Shown: positions 22,821-34,204 of the stretch, in pieces
How the letters are laid out: every line of letters starts with the position of its first letter
Numbering within the stretch: the stretch's first letter is position 1
Notes under the pieces: model-generated
Seen by the model: the letters and a program-made list of their open reading frames with translations, nothing else
Databases searched by the model: none
Told to the model about the DNA's origin: nothing
Program-made: the position numbers and the translations under genes
Assembly (NCBI GenBank): GCA_963680875.1
Contig: OY804588.1
Span: 62,444,397-62,508,396, forward strand
Length of the DNA: 64,000 bases
Direction: 5' to 3'
Origin: Bathymodiolus brooksi
Taxonomy: Eukaryota; Mollusca; Bivalvia; Mytilida; Modiolidae

Positions 22821-23878
22821 ATTGAGTTCAAAGTTGCTGACACTACCACGCACGACCATACCTATTTCACTACCTTGCCCGTCGTAGCTGGCACGGTAAC
22901 GATCACTAAGAGATTTATGCACAATGTTCTCTAACTCTCTCACCAGCAAGAAGAAGTTGTCACTTTGCTTCTGCAGAGCCCCTCTGTCTTGTTTATTAAA
23001 CCATTCACTGTAACTAGTACCAAATGATGAAGAGTCTGAATGACTAACAAGTTTATCAATAATTGTCAAGTTCTTACTAGAAACCACATAGTATCGTTTC
23101 TTCAAGGCTTTTATGATGAAACCAGCAATGTAGAATAATATTGACTGATCATTCACACTTACAGTTGACTGTTCTTTTTCAGAATCACTTTTCACCAATT
23201 TTATCTGTTCTTAAAGTTCACCAACTATATCCTCGAAAGAACATTTGTAAAATAAATTAATGTTACTGGACTTAAAGGCTGGACACATTGCGGCAATGTC
23301 TTTGCAAAGGGTAGTGTCTAGACGAACTCTGTGCATATGTTGAACAAGTTACTCACGGTCATTAGTGGTTGTAAGGTTCGAAGAACTGGAAACGAAAATG
23401 AATTTCATCTCTTTCTCTAATCTCATTCTAATAGAATCTGATGATGCAGCCATTACACTAATATTACTGATTTGTTTGCTTGGAAGGAACGGATCATTTG
23501 CAATGTTCTTTAGTGAAGACTGATAAGCAGCTGGAAAAATCTGACTGAAATGATCATCTTGACATGAAAATGTGTTGTCACTTTTATTCCCACTTTGTTG
23601 TCAGTAGCTCTGGCATCAATATTATGCTGTTTTTTCACATGACCACGAAAACCTGATATTGTCTTAAGAACTTTGCTACATTCAGGACATTTATATTTAA
23701 CCTGGTCAATAGTTTTTTTTCTGAAGTCTTCTGCTTTTTAGATTGTTTACTGTTTTCATCTTCACTATTACTGTGGTCAGTATCATACTCAGTGTAAATA
23801 TTGTCAGTGTCAAAGTCATTTTTTATGGCTGTCAGACTGTTTGCTAAAACTAGACCGCTTTGACCTTTTACCTGTCAT
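22788..23878 (-). pseudogene. C2H2-finger protein pseudogene, transposase-like C-terminus
   Basis: On the minus strand an ATG at 23878 starts a serine/lysine-rich segment, then an acidic segment, then a C2H2 finger (YKCPECSKVLKTISGF with two histidines four residues apart). After further coding-like sequence (FSCQDDHFSQIFPA; FLPSKQISNISVMAASSDS) a C-terminal segment contains LFYIAGFIIKALKKRY. Homopolymer frameshifts and in-frame stops (after TTTNDRE, and before EQIKLVKSD) break the frame. The YIAGFIIK motif resembles the C-terminal part of P-element/THAP9-like or related transposases, but this is not certain. The 5' part of this pseudogene recurs next to copy C at 61432-61490. Confidence 0.6.
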
Positions 23879-24096
23879 GTCGAGGATTCTAGTGTACATT
23901 ATTTTTGTATTTGGAAAGTGTTTCCCTAACTTTCCCTATTGATATTTCTTACTTAATCCACAGTGTAGGAATAAAATGGAATGTTGGAGGGTGCAAACTT
24001 GAAAAAAATAAAAATAAAAGTGATAAGCAAATAATGATTTTTATCAATCATATAAAGTATTACCATGGTCATAATTATACTGTATTATTTTTTCAG

Positions 24097-24256
24097 GTAG
24101 AGGAACAGGAAGAATGTATGAAGACAGATGATGGGGATGTAGTGTTTCAGTTGGAGGCAACTGGATGTGATTTGCCAGTGAAGGAAACCATTACACTTTC
24201 AACATGTGAATATCTGACAACTGATGAAAATCAAGAAGCTAGAGAGAATTCTGATG
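24097..24256 (+). CDS. Acidic exon 3, gene B
   Basis: Acceptor ttttttcag, phase 0. The protein begins [19 protein letters not shown] and continues [10 protein letters not shown] and CEYLTTDENQEAREN. It ends in phase 1 before GTTATT, a weak donor. Copy C has the same exon (62507-62633) with 33 nt fewer, removing 11 residues without changing frame, which supports real coding sequence. No domain recognised. Confidence 0.65.
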
Positions 24257-24306
24257 GTTATTATACTTTCTGATATTTAAGCTTTAATCTGTGTTCTCCT
24301 CATAAT

Positions 24307-24565
24307 AGAGGGCCCAGGTGGCTCAATGAGTTAGGTAGTTGGATCACCTAACAACTCATACAAGCCTATCATCGATACAACGTGGGTTTGTTCCCGGCTT
24401 TGTAAATTACAAAAAAGGGTGTACTTGACTTGCAACCGCAAGTGATAAAGTTTACCATGATCAGTGATTCTCTCTGGGTACTCCGGCTTCTTCCATCACT
24501 AAAACTGGTCGCCATGATATAGCTTAAATATTGCTGAAACACCAAAAATCAATCAATAAATCAAT
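24307..24565 (+). mobile_element. SINE with 11-bp target duplication
   Basis: A tRNA-like head (ggtggctcaatgagttagg, B-box-like gtgggtttgttcccgg) is followed by a body with gtgataaagtttaccatgat and the common tail (atgatatagcttaaatattg, then aatcaatcaataaatcaat). It is flanked by CTCCTCATAAT at 24296-24306 and 24566-24576. Copy C has a single CTCCTCATAAT at this point, so it is the empty site. Confidence 0.9.
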
Positions 24566-24998
24566 CTCCTCATAATATTCAAATATACTATTCATGGAAA
24601 AATACCACCTAGAGTAGAAGGCACAATATATGGTCAAAATCTGGTTTATAGTTCAACTTCCTGCTTAACTTTTCAATGTAAATGTATTTTAATGAAACTT
24701 TACATAAAGGTAGTATACACCATGTATGATGAAATATAATCATGTGTCTACAATCCCAAGGGGAGATAAAAGTTGGACTTTAACCTTTAAATGCTCATAG
24801 TTAGTGTGTTTGTACAAAACATGAGTTACAAGGGAGTATTTATGCAGAGTCATCTGGTGTCACATGAAGATTTCAGACTGAATAGAATACATTTCATTCT
24901 ACAATATCCCTCCAATAATTAACCACAACTGGTGATCCGTTGGCTGGCTTTTTTCATGTCATTTTTATTCGCATCTACGTTAGGATTGTGAAATATAG

Positions 24999-25109
24999 CC
25001 AACTACGTATACCTGTTCATCAATCCATCCATTCACAATGACATTGGAAATCCAGAATATGTTCCATCTATTAACATGGGATGCTCAAGCGAATTTGATC
25101 GACGCATAG
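24999..25109 (+). CDS. Exon 4, gene B, with a replaced 5' half
   Basis: Acceptor atatag, donor ATAG before GTATGT, phase 1 to phase 1 (111 nt). The 3' half encodes VPSINMGCSSEFDRRI, as in copy C (VPSINMGYSSESDRRI). The 5' half is unrelated to copy C, where the exon starts at a different acceptor and is 84 nt long. Both versions stay open and keep phase. Confidence 0.5.
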   Translation, partial: PTTYTCSSIHPFTMTLEIQNMFHLLTWDAQANLIDA

Positions 25110-25381
25110 GTATGTAAACGTAGTACCCATTTCATCGCCACTGCTGAAAAAATGACGGAATTGGAGAAAACGAAAAGCAAGGGAGGAAGAAAACTTATTT
25201 TGAATGTAAAAGAAACAAAGCAAAATTGATCAAGAACTCAGAAATAAATAAAGCACAGGTCTATGTTGGCGACCAAGTATGATCATTGGATGCAGAAGAA
25301 AGATCTGAGACTGAGATCCCATACAAAATTTAATTTTGTTGGACCGTTCATGTTTGTGTATTCTACACTTACTTCTAATAA

Positions 25382-25634
25382 GGGACCGACCATTTAACTT
25401 GAAGGGGGGGGTTATGGTTTTTTATTTCGTTCAGAAATTTTTTTTCGGACAACACAAGAGTTAGAATATTTTTTTTCCATAAATTAACATTAGATTATAT
25501 GACAAAAACTCTGAATCACATTATTTTTTTTTTCCTCCACCAAAATCAGAATATTTTTTTCAGCAACATTGGGAATCAGAATATTTTTTTAGAAAAAAAC
25601 CATAACCCCCCCTTCAAGTTAAATGGTCGTTCCC
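25382..25634. mobile_element. Harbinger-like MITE with TAA target duplication
   Basis: Long terminal inverted repeats begin GGGACCGACCATTTAACTTG on the left, with the reverse complement (GGTCGTTCCC) closing on the right. TAA flanks both sides (25379-25381, 25635-25637). Copy C reads cttctaataagagaagg with a single TAA, a perfect empty site. A TWA target and GGG ends fit PIF/Harbinger. The interior is rich in homopolymers and non-coding. Confidence 0.88.
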
Positions 25635-25796
25635 TAAGAGAAGGCACATCTTTGAAAGAGTACTGAACATAACATTTAACTTGCGTCCAAATATATATTT
25701 TTTTTTTAGTCATAGCCCACATGTTCGGGAACAATCATCGTACGATTGACCAAAATACCTATGCCTATGTAGGAGATTTTTTGTTAGTTTGGGCCA

Positions 25797-26155
25797 CAGT
25801 CTGGTCAAACCAAAGACTATAAAATTGGTATTTGCTGCTTCTCCGCTAAGCACGCAGCATTAAGGAGTAAGAGCAAAGACTGGATGGCTCGGAACCTGGA
25901 TAATGTTTCAAAGTGGAGCGACATGTCTGCCCACCGACTGTTATTCCAATGAGCTAGGCCTATGAATATTGGACACATGTGAGCTAGCCCTATGAATATC
26001 TGACACATGTGAGCTACCCCTATAAATATCTGACTAAGCATGATGATCTAGTACAAAACGCACCTCATCATCATTTCATCAAATGTAACTTGTTCTTGCC
26101 ATGATATAGCTGAAAATTTTCTCATTTGGCATTAAACAGCAATGACTCACTTTGT
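25797..26155 (+). mobile_element. S2 SINE-like element lacking its head
   Basis: gtcaaaccaaagactataaa, gtttcaaagtggagcgacatg and the tail ttgccatgatatagctgaa are present. Internally the segment gtgagctagccctatgaat is tandemly triplicated (about 25950-26035), which is not seen in other copies. Confidence 0.6.
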
Positions 26156-26265
26156 TATATGAAATCTTTATTTACAAAGTAGAGCTTGTTAAGTTCAACA
26201 ACTGCAGGATAAATAAGATTATTGGTAGATACATTTTAATAGTTTTTATTCTGAATTATTTTCAG

Positions 26266-27095
26266 ATGAGATGAATTCTAATAAAGTACAACCCATTAAA
26301 GGGAATTCAAATAAGTGTAAAAGGAAAATGGAAAAAGTGACATCATCTGAAAGTACACCTCTGATGCTGATGGTGTCAAGTCATGCAAAAAACACTAACA
26401 GCATAATAGTACCTGTTAAATCTGAAATTTTAGAACAGCCGGAATCAGAAGTTCTTCCTTCATGTTCAAATCCAAACTTTCAAGTGTCCGTTTGTAGTAG
26501 CTATAGGTCCAGTACAGTAGAAAACTCTGGTTTTAATGTCAACAATATCTGCCTTGAAAGCCAAAATTTAGGAAGTGTTGCACATGAGAACAATTTTGGA
26601 CTTATTTATAGCATAAAACAGGAACCTGTGGATGATTATTCTCTAGCAAATGTATACAATGAATCTCAAGACAGCACACAAAACTCTGTTGTAAATAATG
26701 ATAGTCAAACTAATTCATTTTCTCCTAATATATATGGCAATGTGAACTCAAATGATCATAAAAAAAAAATGAAAGAAGTGGCTTCATCCTCAATACTTAA
26801 GAAAACACATGTAAATCAGGAGAAACAATCAAGTACACCTACGATGGATTTCAGACATGCAAAAAGCATACTAAAGACTACTATTTCAGACAGTATGGGA
26901 GGTAACTCTAGTCATAGCATAGGAGGCAACTCCACCAATTATTTATTTTCCGACCAAGTTAAAGTATCTCGATTGCAAACCAAAGACACTGGAACAGACA
27001 GATTACATGGAAATCAAAGTTTAGAACCACAATTAGACAATAGTAAATGGAGAAATAAGTGTTTAAAATTTCTAAAAGATGCTCTTCAAAATACA
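26266..27095 (+). CDS. Large serine/asparagine-rich exon 5, gene B
   Basis: An 830-nt exon, acceptor attattttcag and donor ACA before GTAAGT, phase 1 in and phase 0 out, entirely open. The roughly 276 residues are rich in Ser, Asn, Lys and Gln and look disordered. KxE motifs compatible with SUMO attachment occur as IVPVKSEILEQPE and YSIKQEPVDDYS, a pattern common in nuclear regulators. It also has a repeated GGNSSHSIGGNS segment and ends NKCLKFLKDALQNT. In phase it joins the exon at 30204. The satellite array lies in the intervening intron. This is the longest uninterrupted coding exon of the window. No catalytic domain recognised. Confidence 0.75.
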
Positions 27096-27159
27096 GTAAG
27101 TATAGATTTGTTAAATTAATCATGTTATGTTTGTTACTGTAGAAAAATGTAGGGAGGAA

Positions 27160-29235
27160 AGTTTGAAGATACCAAGAGGGTAATCAGATGCCTTAAATCA
27201 AAGGAGGACAGACAAGACAATGGTCAAAAGATACCAAGGGGGTAATCAGAAACCTTAAATTGAAGGAGGACAGAGAAGACAATGGTCAAAAGATACCAAG
27301 GGGGTAATCAGAAACCTTAAATCAAAGGAGGACAGACAGACAAGACAATGGTCAAAAGATACCAAGGGGGTAATCAGAAACCTTAAATCGAAGGAGGACA
27401 GAGAAGACAATGGTCAAAAGATACCAAGGGGGTAATCAGAAACCTTAAATCAAAGGAGGACAGACAAGACAATGGTCAAAAGATACCAAGGGGGTAATCA
27501 GAAACCTTAAATCAAAGGAGGACAGACAAGACAATGGTCAAAAGATACCAAGGGGGTAATCAGAAACCTTAAATCGAAGGAGGACAGAGAAGACAATGGT
27601 CAAAAGATACCAAGGGGGTAATCAGAAACCTTAAATCAAAGGAGGACAGACAGACAATGGTCAAAAGATACCAAGGGGGTAATCAGAAACCTTAAATCAA
27701 AGGAGGACAGACAAGACAATGGTCAAAAGATACCAAGGGGGTAATCAGAAACCTTAAATCAAAGGAGGACAGACAGACAAGACAATGGTCAAAAGATACC
27801 AAGGGGGTAATCAGAAACCTTAAATCAAAGGAGGACAGACAGACAAGACAATGGTCAAAAGATACCAAGGGGGTAATCAGAAACCTTAAATCAAAGGAGG
27901 ACAGACAAGACAATGGTCAAAAGATACCAAGGGGGTAATCAGAAACCTTAAATCAAAGGAGGACAGACAAGACAATGGTCAAAAGATACCAAGGGGGTAA
28001 TCAGAAACCTTAAATCAAAGGAGGACAGACAGACAATGGTCAAAAGATACCAAGGGGGTAATCAGAAACCTTAAATCAAAGGAGGACAGACAAGACAATG
28101 GTCAAAAGATACCAAGGGGGTAATCAGAAACCTTAAATCAAAGGAGGACAGACAAGACAATGGTCAAAAGATACCAAGGGGGTAATCAGAAACCTTAAAT
28201 CGAAGGAGGACAGAGAAGACAATGGTCAAAAGATACCAAGGGGGTAATCAGAAACCTTAAATCAAAGGAGGACAGACAGACAAGACAATGGTCAAAAGAT
28301 ACCAAGGGGGTAATCAGAAACCTTAAATCGAAGGAGGACAGAGAAGACAATGGTCAAAAGATACCAAGGGGGTAATCAGAAACCTTAAATCAAAGGAGGA
28401 CAGACAGACAAGACAATGGTCAAAAGATACCAAGGGGGTAATCAGAAACCTTAAATCGAAGGAGGACAGAGAAGACAATGGTCAAAAGATACCAAGGGGG
28501 TAATCAGAAACCTTAAATCAAATGAGGACAGACAGACAATGGTCAAAAGATACCAAGGGGGTAATCAGAAACCTTAAATCGAAGGAGGACAGACAAGACA
28601 ATGGTCAAAAGATACCAAGGGGGTAATCAGAAACCTTAAATCAAAGGAGGACAGACAAGACAATGGTCAAAAGATACCAAGGGGGTAATCAGAAACCTTA
28701 AATCAAAGGAGGACAGAGAAGACAATGGTCAAAAGATACCAAGGGGGTAATCAGAAACCTTAAATCAAAGGAGGACAGACAAGACAATGGTCAAAAGATA
28801 CCAAGGGGGTAATCAGAAACCTTAAATCAAAGGAGGACAGACAAGACAATGGTCAAAAGATACCAAGGGGGTAATCAGAAACCTTAAATCAAAGGAGGAC
28901 AGACAAGACAATGGTCAAAAGATACCAAGGGGGTAATCAGAAACCTTAAATCAAAGGAGGACAGACAAGACAATGGTCAAAAGATACCAAGGGGGTAATC
29001 AGAAACCTTAAATCAAAGGAGGACAGAGAAGACAATGGTCAAAAGATACCAAGGGGGTAATCAGAAACCTTAAATCGAAGGAGGACAGAGAAGACAATGG
29101 TCAAAAGATACCAAGGGGGTAATCAGAAACCTTAAATCAAAGGAGGACAGACAAGACAATGGTCAAAAGATACCAAGGGGGTAATCAGAAACCTTAAATC
29201 AAAGGAGGACAGAGAAGACAATGGTCAAAAGATAA
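27160..29235 (+). repeat. 62-bp satellite array, copy B (intronic)
   Basis: About 33 units of the same 62-bp repeat as at 1-2950, starting from a slightly diverged unit (accaagagggtaatcagatgc) and ending in the same unique tail. It lies between the donor at 27096 and the acceptor at 30203 of gene B. Junction variants are distributed differently from array A and the ggccaaaag variant is absent, so the arrays have rearranged since the duplication. Confidence 0.97.
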
Positions 29236-30203
29236 AGGACAAAAAGACAAACAATGAATTATGCTGTACAAAGCAAATCATAGGAAACTACAGATTGAGC
29301 AACCCCACCAAAAAAAAACCAGAAGCTGAACTCGGGTGCATATGAAGGGTAAGCAGTTCTTGCTCTTCTTGAGGCACCTGTCATGTTACTCTTGTCATGA
29401 ATGAGCAAAGATAGGAACATATCCGTGGTGATATATGTGACTCGGATATTGTGTAACCGTTAACCAAATCATTGTGGCAACTGTGTAAATGAATGTCATT
29501 GTAGGTTAAGCTTAGACTTTGTATACCATATAATGGTGAAGACCTAACATGCTCGGCTTGAGTGCAGAAGATCAGGGGACTGATTCCCTGTTGATCAGGT
29601 CAAAATCTAAGTCTATCAAATTGATATTTATTGTTTCTCCACTATACATGTGGACAACATTAACGAGTAAGATCAAAGGTGTCTGATTGATACAGATGGA
29701 TAATATGTCTGGGTGGAACAACACATCTACCTGCGGACTGCTGTTATCTCACCTGGATTAAAAGGTCCATGTAAAACTAAGGTATAGTTATCGCTGTTTC
29801 AGGGGTGACTTCTGCATCCGCTAGCTTTTCACATTTCAATCTTTTTCTTTTTACTATAGTCCAATTGAAATTAAACTTGGCAGAAATGTGCAATGGAACT
29901 GGTGTTCCTAGCATTTTGTATGATTGTCAACATATCTACCAGTGAACTGTTGCTTCAGTGAGCTATCACTATAAAGACCCAATTAAGTGCGTTGGTCTAG
30001 TACAAAGCAGACATTAAATGTAACTCATTCTCACCTTGCAATAGCTGAAAAATTGCTCATTTAGCGTTAATCAACAATCACTCACTTTAATCGTCAAAAA
30101 AGTAACTTGTTTTCACCTTCAGCATGATAAAGTTGATAAATGAAACACTTTTTTAAAAAAAAAACAAGCAATCAAAAAAGTGTTAAATGTAGTTTTTTTG
30201 TAG

Positions 30204-30378
30204 ATAAATAGACTTGAAGATCTTGGTGTTGATGTGGCAGCATGGGTTCTTATACCTAAAAACGATAAATCTAGTCTGATACATCATATGGGAAGTCAAA
30301 AAGGGAGAGAATTCATCAAGAATAAGCCAGATATTGATGCTGAATTGCATCTGTTTTTGAAAAATTATCAGAAAAAAG
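30204..30378 (+). CDS. 175-nt exon 6, gene B
   Basis: Acceptor ttttttgtag, phase 0 in and phase 1 out (last G before GTAAAT). Encodes [18 protein letters not shown], then [18 protein letters not shown] and a short helix-like end with KNYQKK. It is identical in phase to the copy-A exon (3920-4094). This is the most conserved-looking, least low-complexity part of the protein. I do not recognise the family. Confidence 0.72.
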
Positions 30379-31465
30379 GTAAATTCAGGGTTTTTTCTGG
30401 AAAATTTGCAATTTTGGGGATTATGCAAATTAGGTGTATTATGAAAACAATGACACAATAAATATTACCAACAAAATGAAATCTTTAAACAAATTTTCAC
30501 ATATTGGATTGTTTTCTTTTGGTGTTTCCCAAGATGGGGTTAGGGTTATGGTGTTTAGCGCCATTTTCAACAAAATTTCAGTTTTATTGTTGGAGGAAAT
30601 TTTGTCACTTAATGTTATATCGTGTACACCTTGCCATCATTCAGGATTAAAACTCACAACTTTAATGGTGACGGGCACAGATTGCACAGATAGTTGTAAA
30701 TCCAACTACCATACGATCACGGCCACGATGGCCCCATGATTTTTATCAATCAGACAGAGCATAATACAGTATCTATATTCATCCTTCAAATCTGATACAA
30801 CATAATGTGACTTGCAGACTATGGACTCAAAACTTTCCATTTATTACGATGTACAGATTTTTATGGTGAATAATGAGATGAATTACTAAGGCGGGTTTTG
30901 AAATTAATAATTATGAAAAGAAAGTTTAAACAGTGATAGTCAACAATTCCACCAATATTAACAAAATGAAAAATTACCCAGTTTGCCCAGTTATATAAAA
31001 AAATGTATGTGAAGGTTGTCATTTTACTCATATGTGGAAAACACTTTCATGATAGCATCATTTCTCTAAGATGGGACGTTTTTGTCCATCATTTCTCTAA
31101 GATGGGAAGTTTTTGTCCATATAACTAGTTTAACACTGCCACTTTTTATTGAAGTGTCTCTACCAAACCAGGAAAATGAGCAGTCATGTATATGTTTGTT
31201 ATGGGTATCGATTTTGTCTCTTTCTATGAACAATTGAACACAACAAAGACCATGACATATGGCTTAGAACAGAAATGTGTTGGGGTTAAACCATTTAATG
31301 GGATCCCCCCCTCCTCCCCCTCTGATAATTGCATGTCCAACAACAATACAATAAAAAAAACTATAGTACCGGTATTTATTTAGAATTTTTTTTTTATGAA
31401 AATTAAGTATGATCTTCATGCATACATAGTTTTGAAGACAACTTTAACACTTATTTAATTTATAG

Positions 31466-31804
31466 ACAATGGTAAGAAAAATAACAGTAAAGAAATCTCT
31501 AAAAAGAAACTTGAAGAGGACTCATGTTCTGTGGAAACTTCCTCCTGTTATGGAGAACCACCTGAAAGTATTTCTGAAAATAAAGCCATTCCATGTAGTA
31601 GTTTAAAAGATTGTAAACCTATAAATGTTTTGTTTTCTGTCAAAGGATTAGACGATAATAGTAGTTGCATTGTAGTTCGACAGGCAGACGACTCATCAAA
31701 GGAAGAATTACAAGTGAACACACCTTGTACGTCCAGTTCTAATGAGAAGGAGAAAATACTATTGAAGAGAAAAATCAGCTCAGTAGATACAGATCCATTA
31801 TCAG
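31466..31804 (+). CDS. Exon 7, gene B (first of tandem exon pair)
   Basis: 339 nt, phase 1 to 1. Encodes a lysine-rich start ([18 protein letters not shown]), a cysteine/serine-rich middle ([19 protein letters not shown]) and a basic end ([12 protein letters not shown]). The acceptor is tatag in this copy and tacag in copy A. Low-complexity and probably disordered. Confidence 0.68.
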
Positions 31805-32618
31805 GTTAATTTTAAGTTCTTGATATTTTGTGTTATTACTTCCAATCCAAGTAACTTTGGCAACTTGGTCAATTTGTCATCAGTATCATAATTCAACACC
31901 AAGCTATAGTTATTCTTGAAATTTTCTATCACCAAACAAGAAAAAGTATTTGCATGTTGTTTGACAAGTCCATTTAGGTGTCGTGATTGTATGGTAGTTG
32001 AATTTACAACTACCTGTGCAATCAGTGACTATCACCACTAAAATTGTGAGTTCGAAACCCACTCATGGTGAAGTATACTTGGTACAACATTATGTGATAA
32101 AGTTTGTCAGTGACTTGCGGCAGGTCGGTGGTTTTCTCCAGGTATTTCGGTTTCCTCCACCAATATGAACTATAACCCAGGCATTTTACTCATATGTGGA
32201 AAACACTTTCATGATTGCATCATTTCTCTAAGATGGGAGGTTTTTGTCCATAAAACTAGTTTAACACTGCCACTTTTTATTGAAGTGTCTCTACCAAGCC
32301 AGGAAAATGAACAGTCATGTATATTTGTGTTGTGGGTATCGATTTTTCCTCTTTCTATTTTCCGACAATGTAGTATTTTTTGCTCTCATCTCAAACAATT
32401 TAACACAAAGAAGACCATGACATATGGCATTAGAAATCCAGGTTCTGACTTAGGATACTAAAATGTGTTGGGGTTAAGCCGCTTAATGGGATCCCAGCAC
32501 TCCCCTTCTGATAGTTGTATCCCCAACAACAATAAAACCCCTGTAGTATTTTTTTTCCCCATGACGTATGATCTTCATGCATATGTAGTTTTGAAGACAA
32601 CACTTATTTAATTTACAG

Positions 32619-32966
32619 ACAATGGTAAAAAAAATAACAGTAAAGAAATCTCTAAAAAGAAACTTGAAGAAGACTCATGTTCTGTGGAAAACATGGAAAC
32701 TTCCTCCTGTGATGGAGAACCACCTGAAAGTATTTCTGAAAATAAAGCCATTCCGTGTAGTAGTTTAAATGATTGTAAACCTACAAATGTTTTGTTTTCT
32801 GTCAAAGGATTAGCCAATGATAGCAGTTGCATCGTAGTTCGACAGGCAGAGGAGTCGTCAAAGGAAGAATTACAAGTGAACACACCTTGTACGTCCAGTT
32901 CTAATGAGAAGGAGAAAATACTATTGAAGAGAAAAATCAGCTCAGTAGATACAGATCTGTTATCAG
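32619..32966 (+). CDS. Exon 8, gene B (second of tandem exon pair)
   Basis: 348 nt, phase 1 to 1. Duplicate of exon 7 with three extra codons (ENM region) and a handful of substitutions. In copy B its 3' end matches exon 7 ([16 protein letters not shown]), while the copy-A version differs ([16 protein letters not shown]). This suggests gene conversion between the tandem exons after the segmental duplication. Confidence 0.68.
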
Positions 32967-34145
32967 GTTAATTTTAAGTTTTTGATATTTTGTGTTATTG
33001 CTTCCAAACCAAGTAACTTTGGCAACCTGGTCAATTTGCCATCTGGTCATTTCAATATCATAAATCAGCACCAAGTTATAATTATTTTTGGAATTTTCTA
33101 TCAACTAACAAGAAAAAATTATTTGCATTTTGTTTGACAAAGCCATTGTTTATTTTTGAGGGGCCGTCGTGGTTGTGATCGTATGGTAGTTTGATTTATG
33201 ACTACCTATGCAATCAGTGCCTATCACCTCACGTTGTGAGTTTGAATCCCACCCAGGTGAGGTGTACTCAATACAACATAATGTGATAAAGTTTGTCATT
33301 GACTTGTGACAGGTTGGTGGTTTTCACCGATTTCCTCTATCAACAAAACTGACCGTCATGATATAACTGAAATATTGTTGAAAGTGGCATTAAACACCAC
33401 AACCTCTATTCATGCCAATTTTGAGTACAATAAAAAAATTACTCGTTGACAACCACCTTATTCATAATTGCCGCTGATGTGATATCACATGGCAGGTGCT
33501 TAAAACATGCAGAAGATGAAGGCACATCACATATCACAGTGTTATGTAAATATAAAATTGAGATGGATGAGGAACAAGTGTTGTCAATTTTGAGGTTACC
33601 AGCCACGACTGTTAATATGAAATTAATTTTCTTCATGGATATCAATTTTTAAGGTTTTAGGAAAATTGTTTCAGTTTTACAGAATTTTTAAATCTGTGAA
33701 TTCTTATTCAACTATCAACATCACATTTTAATATTCAGTTCATAAACTACAATAATATATGTCAGGAATTATAGTAAATATATCTTTTGTAAGTGGTATC
33801 AGCTTCTGTTTTCAAGTTAGAGGCTGTCGTGGTTGTGATCGTATGGTAGTTAGATTTACAACTACCTATGCCATCGGATCCTATCACCACTGAGGGCGAG
33901 GTGTACAACATTATGTGATAAAGTTTGTCAGTGACTTGCGACAGGTCTGTGGGTTTTCAGTGTACTCTGGTTTCCTCAGACCAATAAAATTGACCACCAC
34001 GATATAGCTGAAATATTGTTGAAAGTGGTGTTAAACACCATAAAATCGTATTCTTACTCATTTGTTAACATTAAGTAATTAATTTACTCATTGGTTTTCC
34101 GTCATTATTTTATAATATTTCTTTATTTCTTTCACTTTTTTTTAG

Positions 34146-34204
34146 ATGACGAGAAATTATCAGTCTTCAAAAGAAGAAAAAGCAGCTGTAGTAAAAACTT
34201 GTAA
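34146..34204 (+). CDS. Terminal exon 9, gene B
   Basis: Acceptor run of T ending tttag. The phase-1 exon encodes [19 protein letters not shown] then TAA. In copy A the third residue is K. A short basic tail closes the protein. Confidence 0.65.

Larger units (their letters stand above)
23823..26155 (+). repeat. Segmental duplication copy B, part shared with copy C
   Basis: This sequence matches 61432-64000 in the same orientation, beginning at atggctgtcagactgtttgc. Copy B has extra insertions (SINE 24307-24565, MITE 25382-25634). Copy C has an extra Helitron-like element (61587-62423). Between about 24655 and 25045 the two copies do not match. Similarity resumes at attaacatggga. Confidence 0.9.

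Noticed and set aside
27692..27913. Minus-strand ORF with a 22-residue repeat (ITPLVSFDHCLVC)
   Set aside because: It exists only because some satellite units are 66 bp long, which keeps frame by chance. Neighbouring 62-bp units break it.
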